Of a stretch of 64,000 nt of DNA, positions 41,449 through 50,036 are shown piece after piece; positions within the stretch are counted from its first letter, which is position 1, and each line of letters opens with the position of its first letter. Made by a program: the position numbers and the translations under genes. This stretch comes from Candidatus Riflebacteria bacterium HGW-Riflebacteria-1 (GTDB lineage: Bacteria > Muiribacteriota > Ozemobacteria > Ozemobacterales > Ozemobacteraceae). The DNA lies in contig PGYB01000016.1 of NCBI GenBank assembly GCA_002839445.1, positions 1 to 64,000 of the forward strand. Direction: 5' to 3'. Below the pieces are notes generated by a model. The model had not been told where the DNA came from. It worked only from the letters and a program-made list of their open reading frames with translations, and searched no databases.

Positions 41449-44400
41449 TTAAACTGTTTTTTTGCTTACCTGCTGTTGCAGAATTTTTAGATCCTGCGAG
41501 ATCTCAGTAATGTGCTGTTTAAGAACGGCAAGCTGCTGTAATGCCTGCTCAATCTGGCTGTTTTTGCAGAGATCCTCGATGTCGCGCGCCAGCTGAAATG
41601 ATTTTTTCGCTCCCAGCATGCCAGCCAGGCCTTTAATTGAGTGGGCCACTTCGCGCAACCTCAGGCAGTCATGCATTTGTTCGCACTCAGCCAGTTCTGC
41701 CAACAGCTCAACCGATCGGCGCGCAAAAATATCGCTGATTTTGAGAATATTCTCTGGCTTTTTGAGAATTCTAATCTCGAGCTCGTCGGCGTCAATCTGT
41801 TTGAGAGCCGCTATTGGCATAGAAATTGTCGCTGTTTGCGTTTGCGTTTCTGTGGCGGTTTCTTCTGTGGTGTGGGTAATCGCCAGGTTGGCAATCGCTT
41901 TCAGCAGGTCGTTGGGAAAGTATGGTTTAACCAGATATGAGTTGGCACCGGCCTGCAAGGCCTCCTGTTTTTCCTGGTCAGAAATGAAGGCGCTGACAGC
42001 AATTACTGGAAGCTGGCCGGCATTGCCAGAGCTGCTGCGTATCTGTCTGATTACTGCCAGGCCGTCAACCTCAGGCATCTGAATGTCAATCAGGGCAGCG
42101 TCGAATTGTGTTTCTGCAAGCATATCAAGAGCTTCTCGGCCATTCCGGGCGTATTGGTGGCTGCCACCAAATTTTTCGATAATTGATCCTGCGAGAAAAA
42201 GGTTGATTTCGTTGTCATCGGCGATCAGAAAATGAAGTGGCCGGCCATTTATGCAGAGTTTTGGCTGAAGAACCTGAACTGGCGGTTCTTCTGATATTGC
42301 TTCACCGCGACCAAAAGGTATCTCAAGAATAAAAACCGTGCCGGTGCTGCCAGTTTTTTCTATAAACAGGCGACCCTCGAGCAAATCGGTGATCTGCTTG
42401 CATATCGCCAGGCCAAGTCCGGCGCCTTTGGCTTCGTATCTCGTGTATTGGTCGCCATAAGTGAATGGCTCAAAAAGATGTTCCTGTTTATCCGGTGAGA
42501 TTCCGCCGCCGGTATCACTTATCTTCATTTCGATACGCTCAGCATTGTGCCCGGCGATAACCTTTGCCTGCAGACTGATTGATCCGGTATCGGTGAATTT
42601 TACGGCGTTGCTGAGCAGATTCAGCAGAATCTGGCGTATACGAACGCCATCTGACAGGATGTGGCGTGGAAGATTCTGGTCAAGGCTGAAGACAACATTG
42701 ATCTGACTGTTTCTGGCCTCAAAAACAAACAACTGCTCAAGCTCTCGCAGCAGCTGATGCAGGTCGAAGCGTGTCGGTCGGATACTGAATTTTCCAGACT
42801 CTATTTTTGAAAGGTCGAGAATATCGTTTACCAGCTCGAGTAAAGATTTGCCTGAAGATCGTGTCAGATTGAGCAACCGTCTTTGCTCTTCTGACTCGCA
42901 CAGCGTCAAGGCCATTTCGGTAAGTCCGATTATCGCTGTCATTGGCGTGCGAATCTCGTGACTGGCGTTGGCGAAAAATCTTGATTTAAGCTTGTTGGCA
43001 TTTTCGGCGGCATTTTTTGCCTGCTGCAGCTCGAGTTCATGCTGTTTCTGGGCGGTAATGTCATGCAGCAGCAGTATGATTGCCTTGTGATAATTAAAGG
43101 TGACTGGTGCGCCGGTAACTTCGGCGCAGAAGGCCTCGCCATTGCTTCTGACAAAAGTTCTCCGGTGTTTGAACAGCTTTTCGGCGCGGTCGTGCCAGAC
43201 ATGAGTGAGATCATTGTGACAGGCCGGCAGCAGTTTAAGGTAGTTTAAGCCGATAACATCGCCGATCAGTCCGAACTGCCTTGTCATGCTGTGGTTGGCC
43301 TCGAGAATTTCGAGAGTCTTAGCCGAGATGATGATCATGCTGTCAGGCGCATGATAGAAGACTGTCTGAAAGCGTTCCTGAGCCACCTCGTAACTTTCGC
43401 GCGATCTTATGTTGATCACTGCTGAGTTAAGCGTCAAAATCAGCGTCAAGCAGATCAGGCTGAGAGTTATCATCAGCCAGATGAGATCTTTATTGTCGCT
43501 GTTCCCGCCGGGTAGCATTACCAGCAGCCAGCCCTCTTTTTTGATTTTCGCGACAGCGTGTGCGACATGAACTATCAGGTCTGCATTACTGGCTGTTTCG
43601 TCGGCCGCCCTGTGCGTGTGAGAACCTGTTTTCAGGCAATGAATGTAGTTGCGGCGTTCATATCGTTTGTCGCTGGCCACGAAGATAACGCCGCTTTCGT
43701 CAACGATCATCGCCGGGTGATAAAGCTTCAGCAGGTCTTCGATATCGACCAGATTGCGCTTGACTACACAGGCGCCAAGAACTTTGCCATCAACATTGCT
43801 GATGACCGGATTGATTGAATAAAAGCCGAGTTGCCCGGTGAATTTGCCATAGTCGATCATATCGCTGCTTTTTCCGGCCATGGCTTTCTTGAAGTAGTCG
43901 CGAAACGACACGTCAAAGCCTATCATAGACTCATCGCTGTTTGAAGAAACAAGGATTTTGCCATCGAGCCCGGTCAGAAAACACATTCCTTCGGGATCTC
44001 TGGGCGAGATTGTATCGAGATAATCTTCGAGAAGCTTATGGTTTGCCGGGTCAGGCTGTTCAAGATACTGAGCAAGAATTGGCGCAGCAGCAATGGCGTA
44101 AGAATAGTTGGCGGCCATCAGCATGCGGTAGTTGATCAGCTCAGAAAGGCTTTCGATAGCCTGTGTCAGAGTGACTTCGCTCTGAAACTGCCACTGCTTT
44201 TCAATATGGCGACCAAATAAGCCGCCTGCCCAAAGAACCACGACAATGCACGAAAGAAAAAGAAGATGGCTGTAAAAACCGAGGTCGCCACGAAGACTGT
44301 GCCAATGCAGCTTTTCGCGGGCGTGCCGGGCCAGCATGGCGAGAATTATTATCGCAATATCAAGAGCAGAGGGAAGTAGAAACTTCCATTGAACTGCGCG

Positions 44401-44973
44401 TGCACCACTGATCGGCTCAAGCGTCTGCCAGTCAAATTGAAATCCCAGACGCGCACCGATGTGCATTGTAAAGGCGATTGCGGCAAGTGCGAAGCAGCCT
44501 TGTGCATAACGTTTAACTTCTGCCGGCAGCTGGTGAGACTTTCTGAGGCCGGCATAGCTTACCAGAAGCCCGATCAGCAGAAATGCCACTGCGCGCACCT
44601 GTATCGCCATGCCGCTGTACCAGAAGCCATAGGTCAGCAGCAGAAACAGTGGCAGGTGAAGCAGCAATTGATGACCGGACGCATTTTCGCTATAACTGCG
44701 TCTGCTGTATTCAAAAAACAAATGAATTGATAGCAGGGCGCAGCCGCTCTCAATTGTCAGCAGAAGAGGGTTGTGCTGCAGCAGTGAAAACGAAAACAGA
44801 ATTCGCGCAACTCCAGCGGCCAGAATTCCTGTGGCCAGCCATCTGAGTTTGAAGCGATCAGTCAGTTCACTATCAAAGCCGTAAGTTATTGCTGCCAGCG
44901 TAATCAGCAGGATTCCGTTGGCAAAAATGTAATAGCCTGAAGTGAAAAAATTGGAATACGAAGTTTCTAGCAT
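41449..44973 (-). CDS. hybrid sensor histidine kinase with 7TM, Cache, PAS, REC and Hpt domains
   Basis: 1174 residues. Order of domains: about seven membrane helices (1-215), a further helix near 240, a predicted periplasmic dCache-like sensor (about 260-495, CFLTGLDGKILVSSNSD and SFRDYFKKAMAGKSS), a helix near 505, PAS (about 535-640), HisKA with His672 in NASHEIRTPM, HATPase (NLLSNAVKFTDTG, DTGGGISPDKQEHLFEPF), receiver with Asp963 in ALIDIQMPEVDG, and Hpt with His1111 in VAHSIKGLAG. All phosphorelay residues are present, so an external response regulator is needed; the single-domain receiver at 37.9 kb is a candidate. A 51-residue membrane protein gene lies 15 bases upstream. Confidence 0.93.
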   Translation of the reverse strand: MLETSYSNFFTSGYYIFANGILLITLAAITYGFDSELTDRFKLRWLATGILAAGVARILFSFSLLQHNPLLLTIESGCALLSIHLFFEYSRRSYSENASGHQLLLHLPLFLLLTYGFWYSGMAIQVRAVAFLLIGLLVSYAGLRKSHQLPAEVKRYAQGCFALAAIAFTMHIGARLGFQFDWQTLEPISGARAVQWKFLLPSALDIAIIILAMLARHAREKLHWHSLRGDLGFYSHLLFLSCIVVVLWAGGLFGRHIEKQWQFQSEVTLTQAIESLSELINYRMLMAANYSYAIAAAPILAQYLEQPDPANHKLLEDYLDTISPRDPEGMCFLTGLDGKILVSSNSDESMIGFDVSFRDYFKKAMAGKSSDMIDYGKFTGQLGFYSINPVISNVDGKVLGACVVKRNLVDIEDLLKLYHPAMIVDESGVIFVASDKRYERRNYIHCLKTGSHTHRAADETASNADLIVHVAHAVAKIKKEGWLLVMLPGGNSDNKDLIWLMITLSLICLTLILTLNSAVINIRSRESYEVAQERFQTVFYHAPDSMIIISAKTLEILEANHSMTRQFGLIGDVIGLNYLKLLPACHNDLTHVWHDRAEKLFKHRRTFVRSNGEAFCAEVTGAPVTFNYHKAIILLLHDITAQKQHELELQQAKNAAENANKLKSRFFANASHEIRTPMTAIIGLTEMALTLCESEEQRRLLNLTRSSGKSLLELVNDILDLSKIESGKFSIRPTRFDLHQLLRELEQLFVFEARNSQINVVFSLDQNLPRHILSDGVRIRQILLNLLSNAVKFTDTGSISLQAKVIAGHNAERIEMKISDTGGGISPDKQEHLFEPFTYGDQYTRYEAKGAGLGLAICKQITDLLEGRLFIEKTGSTGTVFILEIPFGRGEAISEEPPVQVLQPKLCINGRPLHFLIADDNEINLFLAGSIIEKFGGSHQYARNGREALDMLAETQFDAALIDIQMPEVDGLAVIRQIRSSSGNAGQLPVIAVSAFISDQEKQEALQAGANSYLVKPYFPNDLLKAIANLAITHTTEETATETQTQTATISMPIAALKQIDADELEIRILKKPENILKISDIFARRSVELLAELAECEQMHDCLRLREVAHSIKGLAGMLGAKKSFQLARDIEDLCKNSQIEQALQQLAVLKQHITEISQDLKILQQQVSKKTV

Positions 44974-44988
44974 TTCAAAGGCTTAAAA

Positions 44989-45144
44989 TCAGAAGAGCTG
45001 AAAACCTGTTCTCTTTTTGATGGCAACGACAAAAGCGGTGAACGAAGCAACCAGACAGCCTGCTCCAAGTATCATAAAAAGCAGGCCGAGGGCTCCGAGC
45101 GAGGCGCCGGCGAATGCGTAAAAATAGTTTTCCCACTTTTTCAT
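44989..45144 (-). CDS. 51-residue membrane protein upstream of the hybrid kinase
   Basis: Short frame starting MKKWENYFYAFAGASLGALG and ending KKRTGFQLF, with a hydrophobic segment of about 30 residues (11-42) that forms one long or two short membrane helices. Supported by AGGAGCG 6 bases before the ATG and by its position 15 bases ahead of the kinase gene on the same strand, in the way of an operon. No family recognised. A small membrane regulator of the kinase is a fair guess only. Confidence 0.6.
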   Translation of the reverse strand: MKKWENYFYAFAGASLGALGLLFMILGAGCLVASFTAFVVAIKKRTGFQLF

Positions 45145-45243
45145 ATTGCGCTCCTCATTTTGATCTTATCTAATATAACACTTCTCAAGTGATCTTTTCG
45201 CAAAATAGTTTTTCTGTGTTGCATCTGTCTTCATGCCCGCTTC

Positions 45244-45480
45244 GTTAGAGGTATTTCGTTTTGCTCTTCAATGCATTTTTCCGCAGATTTCACAGATGGC
45301 GCAGAAGGTTTAAGAATAACTGCAAAGAAACATATAATAAAGCTTCTGAATAATCTGCGATAATCCTTTAATCTGTGAATAACTCTGCAAAAGAGCTCTG
45401 TATGATTGTCCAGGAAATAGTCCAAACGAAATTTTCAGTAAAGACTTAATGAACAGGCAACTGTATTGTTACTGAAATAG
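45244..45480 (+). repeat. palindromic intergenic repeat, copy A
   Basis: First of three related copies. Shared words in order: GTTAGAGGTATTTCGTTTT, CATTTTTCCGCAGAT, GATAACTGCAAAG-like, CTTCTGAATAATC, ATCCTTTAATCTGTG, ATAACTC, GTCCAAACGAAAT, AATGAACAGGCAACTG. CGCAGATT and TCACAGAT on the left pair with AATCTGCG and ATCTGTGA on the right, so a long hairpin can form. Ends about 78 bases before hflK. No coding sign; the open frame inside is a by-product. Confidence 0.8.
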
Positions 45481-45557
45481 TGCTTATAAGCTTGCGCGAT
45501 TAACGGCATTATGTGTATCTTAAGCAGACCTGCCCGCTATGGCAGGAGGAGGTACGT

Positions 45558-46598
45558 ATGGAATTTGGTAATAACGGCGGCGGAAGCGTTGAAGACGCTA
45601 TAATAAATGCCGGCAAGCATTTTTCGAATCTGCCGTCACAGGGAAATCTGGTCAAGGCCGTAATCGGTCTGATTTTGTTCTTACTGGTCACTGGCGGTGT
45701 TTTAAGCGCTTTTTACAAGGTCGACACTGAAGAGATGGCGGTAATACTGCGACTCGGAAAATATGCCGGGGTAACAGGCCCCGGTCTGCAGCTCAAGATG
45801 CCGTTCGGTATCGATAAAGTTTTTCTGGTCAAGACCGAGCGGGTTATGAAGGAAGAATTTGGCTTTCGCAGTTCAATCAACGGTGGCAGAACCGCTTACA
45901 ACAAGAAGGAGTTTGCCGAAGAGTCGCTGATTCTCACGGGTGATCTCAACGTCAGCGACCTTGAATGGATCGTGCAGTTCAAGATCGAGGACCCTTTCAA
46001 GTTTTTGTTTAACATCAATGATCCGGTCGGCACGATCAGAGACATCTCTGAGGCAGTAACCCGCAAGATCGTTGGTGATGCCAATGTTTCTGATGTGTTG
46101 ACTACCGAACGCGCCATGCTGGCACAGAAGATTCAGGATGAGCTGCAAAAGATTCTCAACAGTTACGAAATCGGTGTGCGCATCATTACCTGCAAGTTTC
46201 AGGATGTTAACCCGCCCGAAAAGGTTAAGGCTGCATTTAACGGCGTTAACGAAGCAGAGCAGCAGAAGGAAAGTTTGATTCTGCAGGCTCGCGAACAGTA
46301 TAACAAGGAAGTTCCCCGGGCACGTGGTCAGGCCAAGCAGTCTATTCAAGAGGCCGAAGGCTATGCTCTCGAAAGGGTTAACCGCGCCAGTGGCGAAGCA
46401 ACCCGTTTTATGGCTGTTCTCGATGAATACAAAAAATACCCGGAAGTTACTCGTAAACGCATGTATCTCGAAACGCTTGAGAAGGTTATGCCGAGAATGA
46501 AAGACACTATGATACTCGATGGCCAGGATGGCAAAAGCTCGGTGCTGCCACTTCTGCCTCTGCAGTCGATGCAATCTTCAGAGGGGGGCGCCAAATGA
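45558..46598 (+). CDS. hflK: SPFH protein HflK, FtsH protease modulator
   Basis: 346 residues, single N-terminal membrane helix (about 33-53) and SPFH/prohibitin domain (about 55-250) with VDTEEMAVILRLGKY, LQLKMPFGIDKV and a C-terminal helical region rich in Ala and Glu (EQQKESLILQAREQYNKE). Forms a membrane complex with HflC that regulates the FtsH protease. The Gly-rich N-terminus (NNGGGS) is typical of HflK. The start at 45558 is chosen for AGGAGGAGG just upstream; the open frame extends to 45513 without a site. Overlaps hflC by 4 bases. Confidence 0.95.
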   Translation: MEFGNNGGGSVEDAIINAGKHFSNLPSQGNLVKAVIGLILFLLVTGGVLSAFYKVDTEEMAVILRLGKYAGVTGPGLQLKMPFGIDKVFLVKTERVMKEEFGFRSSINGGRTAYNKKEFAEESLILTGDLNVSDLEWIVQFKIEDPFKFLFNINDPVGTIRDISEAVTRKIVGDANVSDVLTTERAMLAQKIQDELQKILNSYEIGVRIITCKFQDVNPPEKVKAAFNGVNEAEQQKESLILQAREQYNKEVPRARGQAKQSIQEAEGYALERVNRASGEATRFMAVLDEYKKYPEVTRKRMYLETLEKVMPRMKDTMILDGQDGKSSVLPLLPLQSMQSSEGGAK

Positions 46599-47521
46599 AA
46601 AAGCTTATTTTTGTGGCTGTTCTTGTAGTTTTGTTGATTGTCGCTGCCGGCAGTGCGTTTGTCGTTCATGAAGGTGAGCAGGCAATTGTCACGCGTTTCG
46701 GCAAGCCCGTTGGCGAAGTGCGCCATGCCGGGCTGAATTTCAAAGTCCCGTTGATCGAAGATGTCTATCGTTTTGAAAAGCGTATTCTGAAGTGGGATGG
46801 CGATCCCAATCAGATCACCACGCGTGAGAAAAAGTTTATCTGGGTCGATGCCACTGCGCGCTGGCGCATTGTCGATCCCCTGGTGTTCTTTCGTACTGTC
46901 GCCACGATAAGAGGCGCTCAGAGTAGACTTGACGATATCATCGATTCAGTTATCAGAGACGCTGTTTCTGGCAATTACCTTGTTGATCTGGTACGCGGGC
47001 CAACTTATGTGGCGCCAAAAGATGTCAGTGCTGAAGAGATTCTTGACCCGACCAATCGTCGCACTCGCGAACAGATACTTGACGATATTCTGCAGAAAGC
47101 GCGCGCCAGCGTTCCTGAATACGGCATTGAGCTTATCGACGTGCAGGTAAAGCGCCTTAATTATATTGAGTCTGTTCTCGAAAAGGTCTATGAGCGCATG
47201 ATTTCGGAGCGTAATAAAGTGGCGGCTGAATACCGCTCAGAAGGTGAGGGCGACAAGGCTGAGATTCTCGGTGAAATGGAAAAAGAACTGAAGCGCATCA
47301 CCTCTGAGGCGTTTAAGACTTCTCTGGAGATCAAAGGCAAGGCCGATGCTGAGGCCGCACAGATATATGCCAACGCTTATAACCGTGACCCCGAATTTTA
47401 TTCATTCTGCCGCAGTCTTGAGACCCTTGAAAAATCGGTCGGAGCGAACAGCAAAATGGTGATTTCGACTGACTCTGAATTGTTCAGATACTTTAAGGAC
47501 TCACAGTATAGCAAGCCCTGA
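46595..47521 (+). CDS. hflC: SPFH protein HflC, FtsH protease modulator
   Basis: 308 residues with an N-terminal membrane helix (4-24) and SPFH domain: VHEGEQAIVTRFGKPVGEV near residue 27, GLNFKVPLIEDVYRFEKR, RIVDPLVFFRTV, and a helical C-terminal part ending GKADAEAAQIYANAYNRDPEFYSFCRSLE, a family hallmark (shown here in one family-style stretch split as ADAEAAQIYANAYN and RDPEFYSFCRS). Partner of HflK; 4-base overlap implies matched synthesis. Followed by a strong terminator. Confidence 0.95.
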   Translation: MKKLIFVAVLVVLLIVAAGSAFVVHEGEQAIVTRFGKPVGEVRHAGLNFKVPLIEDVYRFEKRILKWDGDPNQITTREKKFIWVDATARWRIVDPLVFFRTVATIRGAQSRLDDIIDSVIRDAVSGNYLVDLVRGPTYVAPKDVSAEEILDPTNRRTREQILDDILQKARASVPEYGIELIDVQVKRLNYIESVLEKVYERMISERNKVAAEYRSEGEGDKAEILGEMEKELKRITSEAFKTSLEIKGKADAEAAQIYANAYNRDPEFYSFCRSLETLEKSVGANSKMVISTDSELFRYFKDSQYSKP

Positions 47522-47530
47522 TGGTAAGCG

Positions 47531-47572
47531 AAACCGCCTTGTTCTAGCCAGTCTGGAACAAGGCGGTTTTTT
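47531..47572. terminator. bidirectional terminator between hflC and speD
   Basis: Stem AAACCGCCTTGTTC paired with GAACAAGGCGGTTT around an 11-base loop, followed by six T on the plus strand and preceded by AAA on the other. Serves hflC; on the minus strand it partly overlaps the speD stop. Confidence 0.92.
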
Positions 47573-47936
47573 ATTCAATGGTGATCTGTTTGAGGTCGCG
47601 ATGCAGCACGCGCTCGGCGACCTTTTGCGGTCTGAAAAACTGCTTGAGCACTGCATAGGCTTTGCGTGCCTTGTTATGGTCGCCGCAGGTAAAAATATCG
47701 ATCTGAACCGACAAAAACTCTGGCCAGGTGTGCAGGGTGATATGTGATTCAGCCAGCAGAGCTGTCGCGGTATAGCCGGTCGGGTTGAACTGATGTGAAT
47801 TGATATGTATGCAGTTTAGCCCTGATTCCTTGACCGCTGTCGCGAGAGCAGATTCACCTGATGATCTGGTTTCGAGTGTGCCGGGCAGGCAGCCGCTAAA
47901 GTCGGCGATAATATGTATTGAATCAGGTTTATGCAT
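47571..47936 (-). CDS. speD: S-adenosylmethionine decarboxylase proenzyme (SpeD, small bacterial type)
   Basis: 121 residues, the class 1B size. Autocleavage between Glu63 and Ser64 in LAESHITLHTWPE would create the pyruvoyl group; the His and Cys of the family appear in HTWPE and FTCGDHNKA. Makes decarboxylated SAM, the aminopropyl donor for SpeE. Lies 12 bases after speE. Last gene of the eight-gene minus-strand unit 47571-53961. No arginine or ornithine decarboxylase is nearby, so putrescine or another amine must come from elsewhere. Confidence 0.95.
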   Translation of the reverse strand: MHKPDSIHIIADFSGCLPGTLETRSSGESALATAVKESGLNCIHINSHQFNPTGYTATALLAESHITLHTWPEFLSVQIDIFTCGDHNKARKAYAVLKQFFRPQKVAERVLHRDLKQITIE

Positions 47937-47948
47937 GATCGGTAACCT

Positions 47949-49541
47949 TTAGAGCGCCCAGCGCTCCCAACCTTCTTCATAATAAGACTTTACGGCGTGA
48001 GTATCAATAGTGTTGATTTCGGTGTCAATATGCTGAATGTCAGGTGAAAAGACGTTCATTACTTTGATAAAATCGGTGTTTACAAACCTGCTGGCGACTT
48101 CGATTCTGATTTTATCCCATTGAATCGGGGTATTTGAGGCCATGACAAACCCCCAGCTGCCAAATGACGGAACATAGCAGCTGTAGGCTTCGGCTTCGAG
48201 GCAGATGGTCTCTGAGGCCAGTTCGCTTTTGTACAGAGGGTTTTCAGTTGCGCGCATGGTATTGTAAATGCACCAGAACGCTTTGTTCGCATAGAGCGGC
48301 GACGTTGCCTGGGTGACTATTTTGCCACCACGCGCGAGTTTGCCGGCGAGCAGTCGGTAAAAGCTGCGTGAATACAGTCGGCTGAGCGTGAGGTCGTCGG
48401 GGTCGGGCAGGTCGATAATTATTACATCGTAGAGATCAGGGTCTTTTTCGAGAAATTTCCAGGCATCATCGTTCACGATTCTGGTTTTGGGGTGCCGCAT
48501 TGAATCAAGGTTGAGCGCACGCATCATCTGGTTATCCCTGGCAAAGTCTGTGATAGCCGGGTCAATATCAACTATCAGCAGTTTTTCAACATCGCTGAAT
48601 TTGAGAATCTCACGGGCAGCCAGGCCGTCGCCGCCCCCGATAACCAGAACATTACGCCGCGAATGGGCTGATGACATTGCTGGCAGCACCAGCGCTTCGT
48701 GGTAGCGGTATTCATCCTGACTGCTGAACTGAATGCTGCCGTTGATAAACATGCGCACGTCATTGCGGGTTTTGGTCACCACAACTCTCTGATAAGGGGT
48801 GTTAGCCGTGTAGATGATTTCATCACTGTAAAGCTTGTCTTCGGCAAAGCTTGATATGTGCCCGGCAAATACAAAGCAGGTTGCAAGCAGCAGCATGCTG
48901 GTAGCAGCAAGTGTGATCAGGCCTTTCCGTGCAATGATTCGTTCTCTGAAGACATACAATGCGGCTGACGCAACAGCTACATTCATCAGGCCAAAGGTCA
49001 GACTCGTTCTGATCAGCCCGAGCTGCGGCACCAGAATGATCGGAAAAAGCAGTGACGCGAAGAGTGCACCGGCGTAATCAGCGGTCATCACATTCGACAG
49101 CACAATCTTGAGAGTGTTGTGCTCTTTGACGATACGCAGAATGATCGGCAGCTCAAGGCCAACAAGGGTGCCGATACCCACCGAAACCATTATCAGGAAA
49201 GGCGTGTAGTTTTCGATGTGCGAAAAAGCGAGAAACAGCACGATCGCACTCATGCCCCCAGTCACACCGGTGAGCAGTTCAACCAGAATGAACCAGTCGT
49301 GCAGCTGTTTGTTTATATAGCGCGAAAGAAAAGAACCCAGTCCCATGGAGCTGACGAACATGCCGATTACCAGCGAAAACTGATAAACCGAGTCACCGAC
49401 CAGGTAACTCGATATGGTGCCGGCCAGCAGCTGATAGACCAGCGCGCAGACAGATATCAGAAATACCGCGAACAGTAGAAAAAGCTGCAATTTATACTTC
49501 CAGTTTCCGGCAGCAGGAGAGCGCTTTTGGGCGCCAATCAA
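47949..49541 (-). CDS. speE: membrane-anchored spermidine synthase (SpeE) with 7TM domain
   Basis: 530 residues in two parts. Residues about 15-230 hold seven or so membrane helices. Residues about 235-510 are the aminopropyltransferase domain with YQRVVVTKTRNDVRMFINGS, IGGGDGLAAREILK near 300, VDIDPAITDFARDN, and DVIIIDLPDPDDLTLSRLYS near 372, where the Asp residues bind amine and decarboxylated SAM. The domain order is common in polyamine synthases found with DUF350 and DUF4178. Start is a TTG at 49541 without a clear ribosome-binding site, so the exact N-terminus is uncertain. Sits with speD and the proteins below. Confidence 0.92.
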   Translation of the reverse strand: MIGAQKRSPAAGNWKYKLQLFLLFAVFLISVCALVYQLLAGTISSYLVGDSVYQFSLVIGMFVSSMGLGSFLSRYINKQLHDWFILVELLTGVTGGMSAIVLFLAFSHIENYTPFLIMVSVGIGTLVGLELPIILRIVKEHNTLKIVLSNVMTADYAGALFASLLFPIILVPQLGLIRTSLTFGLMNVAVASAALYVFRERIIARKGLITLAATSMLLLATCFVFAGHISSFAEDKLYSDEIIYTANTPYQRVVVTKTRNDVRMFINGSIQFSSQDEYRYHEALVLPAMSSAHSRRNVLVIGGGDGLAAREILKFSDVEKLLIVDIDPAITDFARDNQMMRALNLDSMRHPKTRIVNDDAWKFLEKDPDLYDVIIIDLPDPDDLTLSRLYSRSFYRLLAGKLARGGKIVTQATSPLYANKAFWCIYNTMRATENPLYKSELASETICLEAEAYSCYVPSFGSWGFVMASNTPIQWDKIRIEVASRFVNTDFIKVMNVFSPDIQHIDTEINTIDTHAVKSYYEEGWERWAL

Positions 49542-49585
49542 GCTGCGCAGTTTGTTTGATTATAAGATTTGCTGTGGTGTGCTTA

Positions 49586-49816
49586 TCAGTGCATGGCTGA
49601 GGCAATGATTATCGAAAGGCCGAGCATGACGGCGCCAATGATGATTCCGAGCGAAGTGTTCTGGTCGATTTCGATTTCTTTGCGTACCGAAAACGGTGAT
49701 ACTTTGCAGATTATCCAGAATGCGACCAGATACATGACCAGTCCGACCGCCGAATAAACGATTGTTGACAGAATCGGTCCGGTTGCAAGTTCAGACATTG
49801 CTGATTTGGGGTCCAT
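49586..49816 (-). CDS. DUF350 (YjfL-like) membrane protein
   Basis: 76 residues with two membrane helices (about 13-38 and 54-75) and the loop SVRKEIEIDQNTSLGIIIGA that marks DUF350. Function unknown; the family often occurs beside spermidine synthases, DUF4178 proteins and ATP-grasp ligases. It comes between a 60-residue membrane protein and speE in this operon, and the ribosome-binding site GGAGAAAACAAT precedes the ATG. Confidence 0.9.
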   Translation of the reverse strand: MDPKSAMSELATGPILSTIVYSAVGLVMYLVAFWIICKVSPFSVRKEIEIDQNTSLGIIIGAVMLGLSIIIASAMH

Positions 49817-49853
49817 TTATTGTTTTCTCCAGTATATTTTGAATCTGTCCAGA

Positions 49854-50036
49854 TTATTTTCCATGCATAAAACCGCGGTGAGTCCCGCGCATGCTGACGC
49901 TGCGCTCTCTCAGATTTTTGTCAGCATTGACCTGAGGCGTTTGATAAAAGCCTTCTGGCTTCATAACGTCGGTGGCAATGGCAAAAACCGTAATTGTCGT
50001 AAAAATAGCCGCAAAAATCAGTGCAAGTTTATCCAT
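49854..50036 (-). CDS. 60-residue membrane-anchored protein
   Basis: Starts MDKLALIFAAIFTTITVFAI, one membrane helix at residues 3-22, then a polar tail with KPEGFYQTPQVNADKNLRERS that probably faces the periplasm. The ATG overlaps the stop of the DUF4178 gene before it (TGATGG), which supports real translation. No family recognised, although small proteins at this position occur in similar clusters. It follows the pattern of a small partner of the membrane DUF350 or DUF4178 protein. Confidence 0.65.
   Translation of the reverse strand: MDKLALIFAAIFTTITVFAIATDVMKPEGFYQTPQVNADKNLRERSVSMRGTHRGFMHGK

Noticed and set aside
45231..45425. 64-residue frame on the minus strand
   Set aside because: Lies within the palindromic repeat copy A; the repeat in other places has no matching frame.
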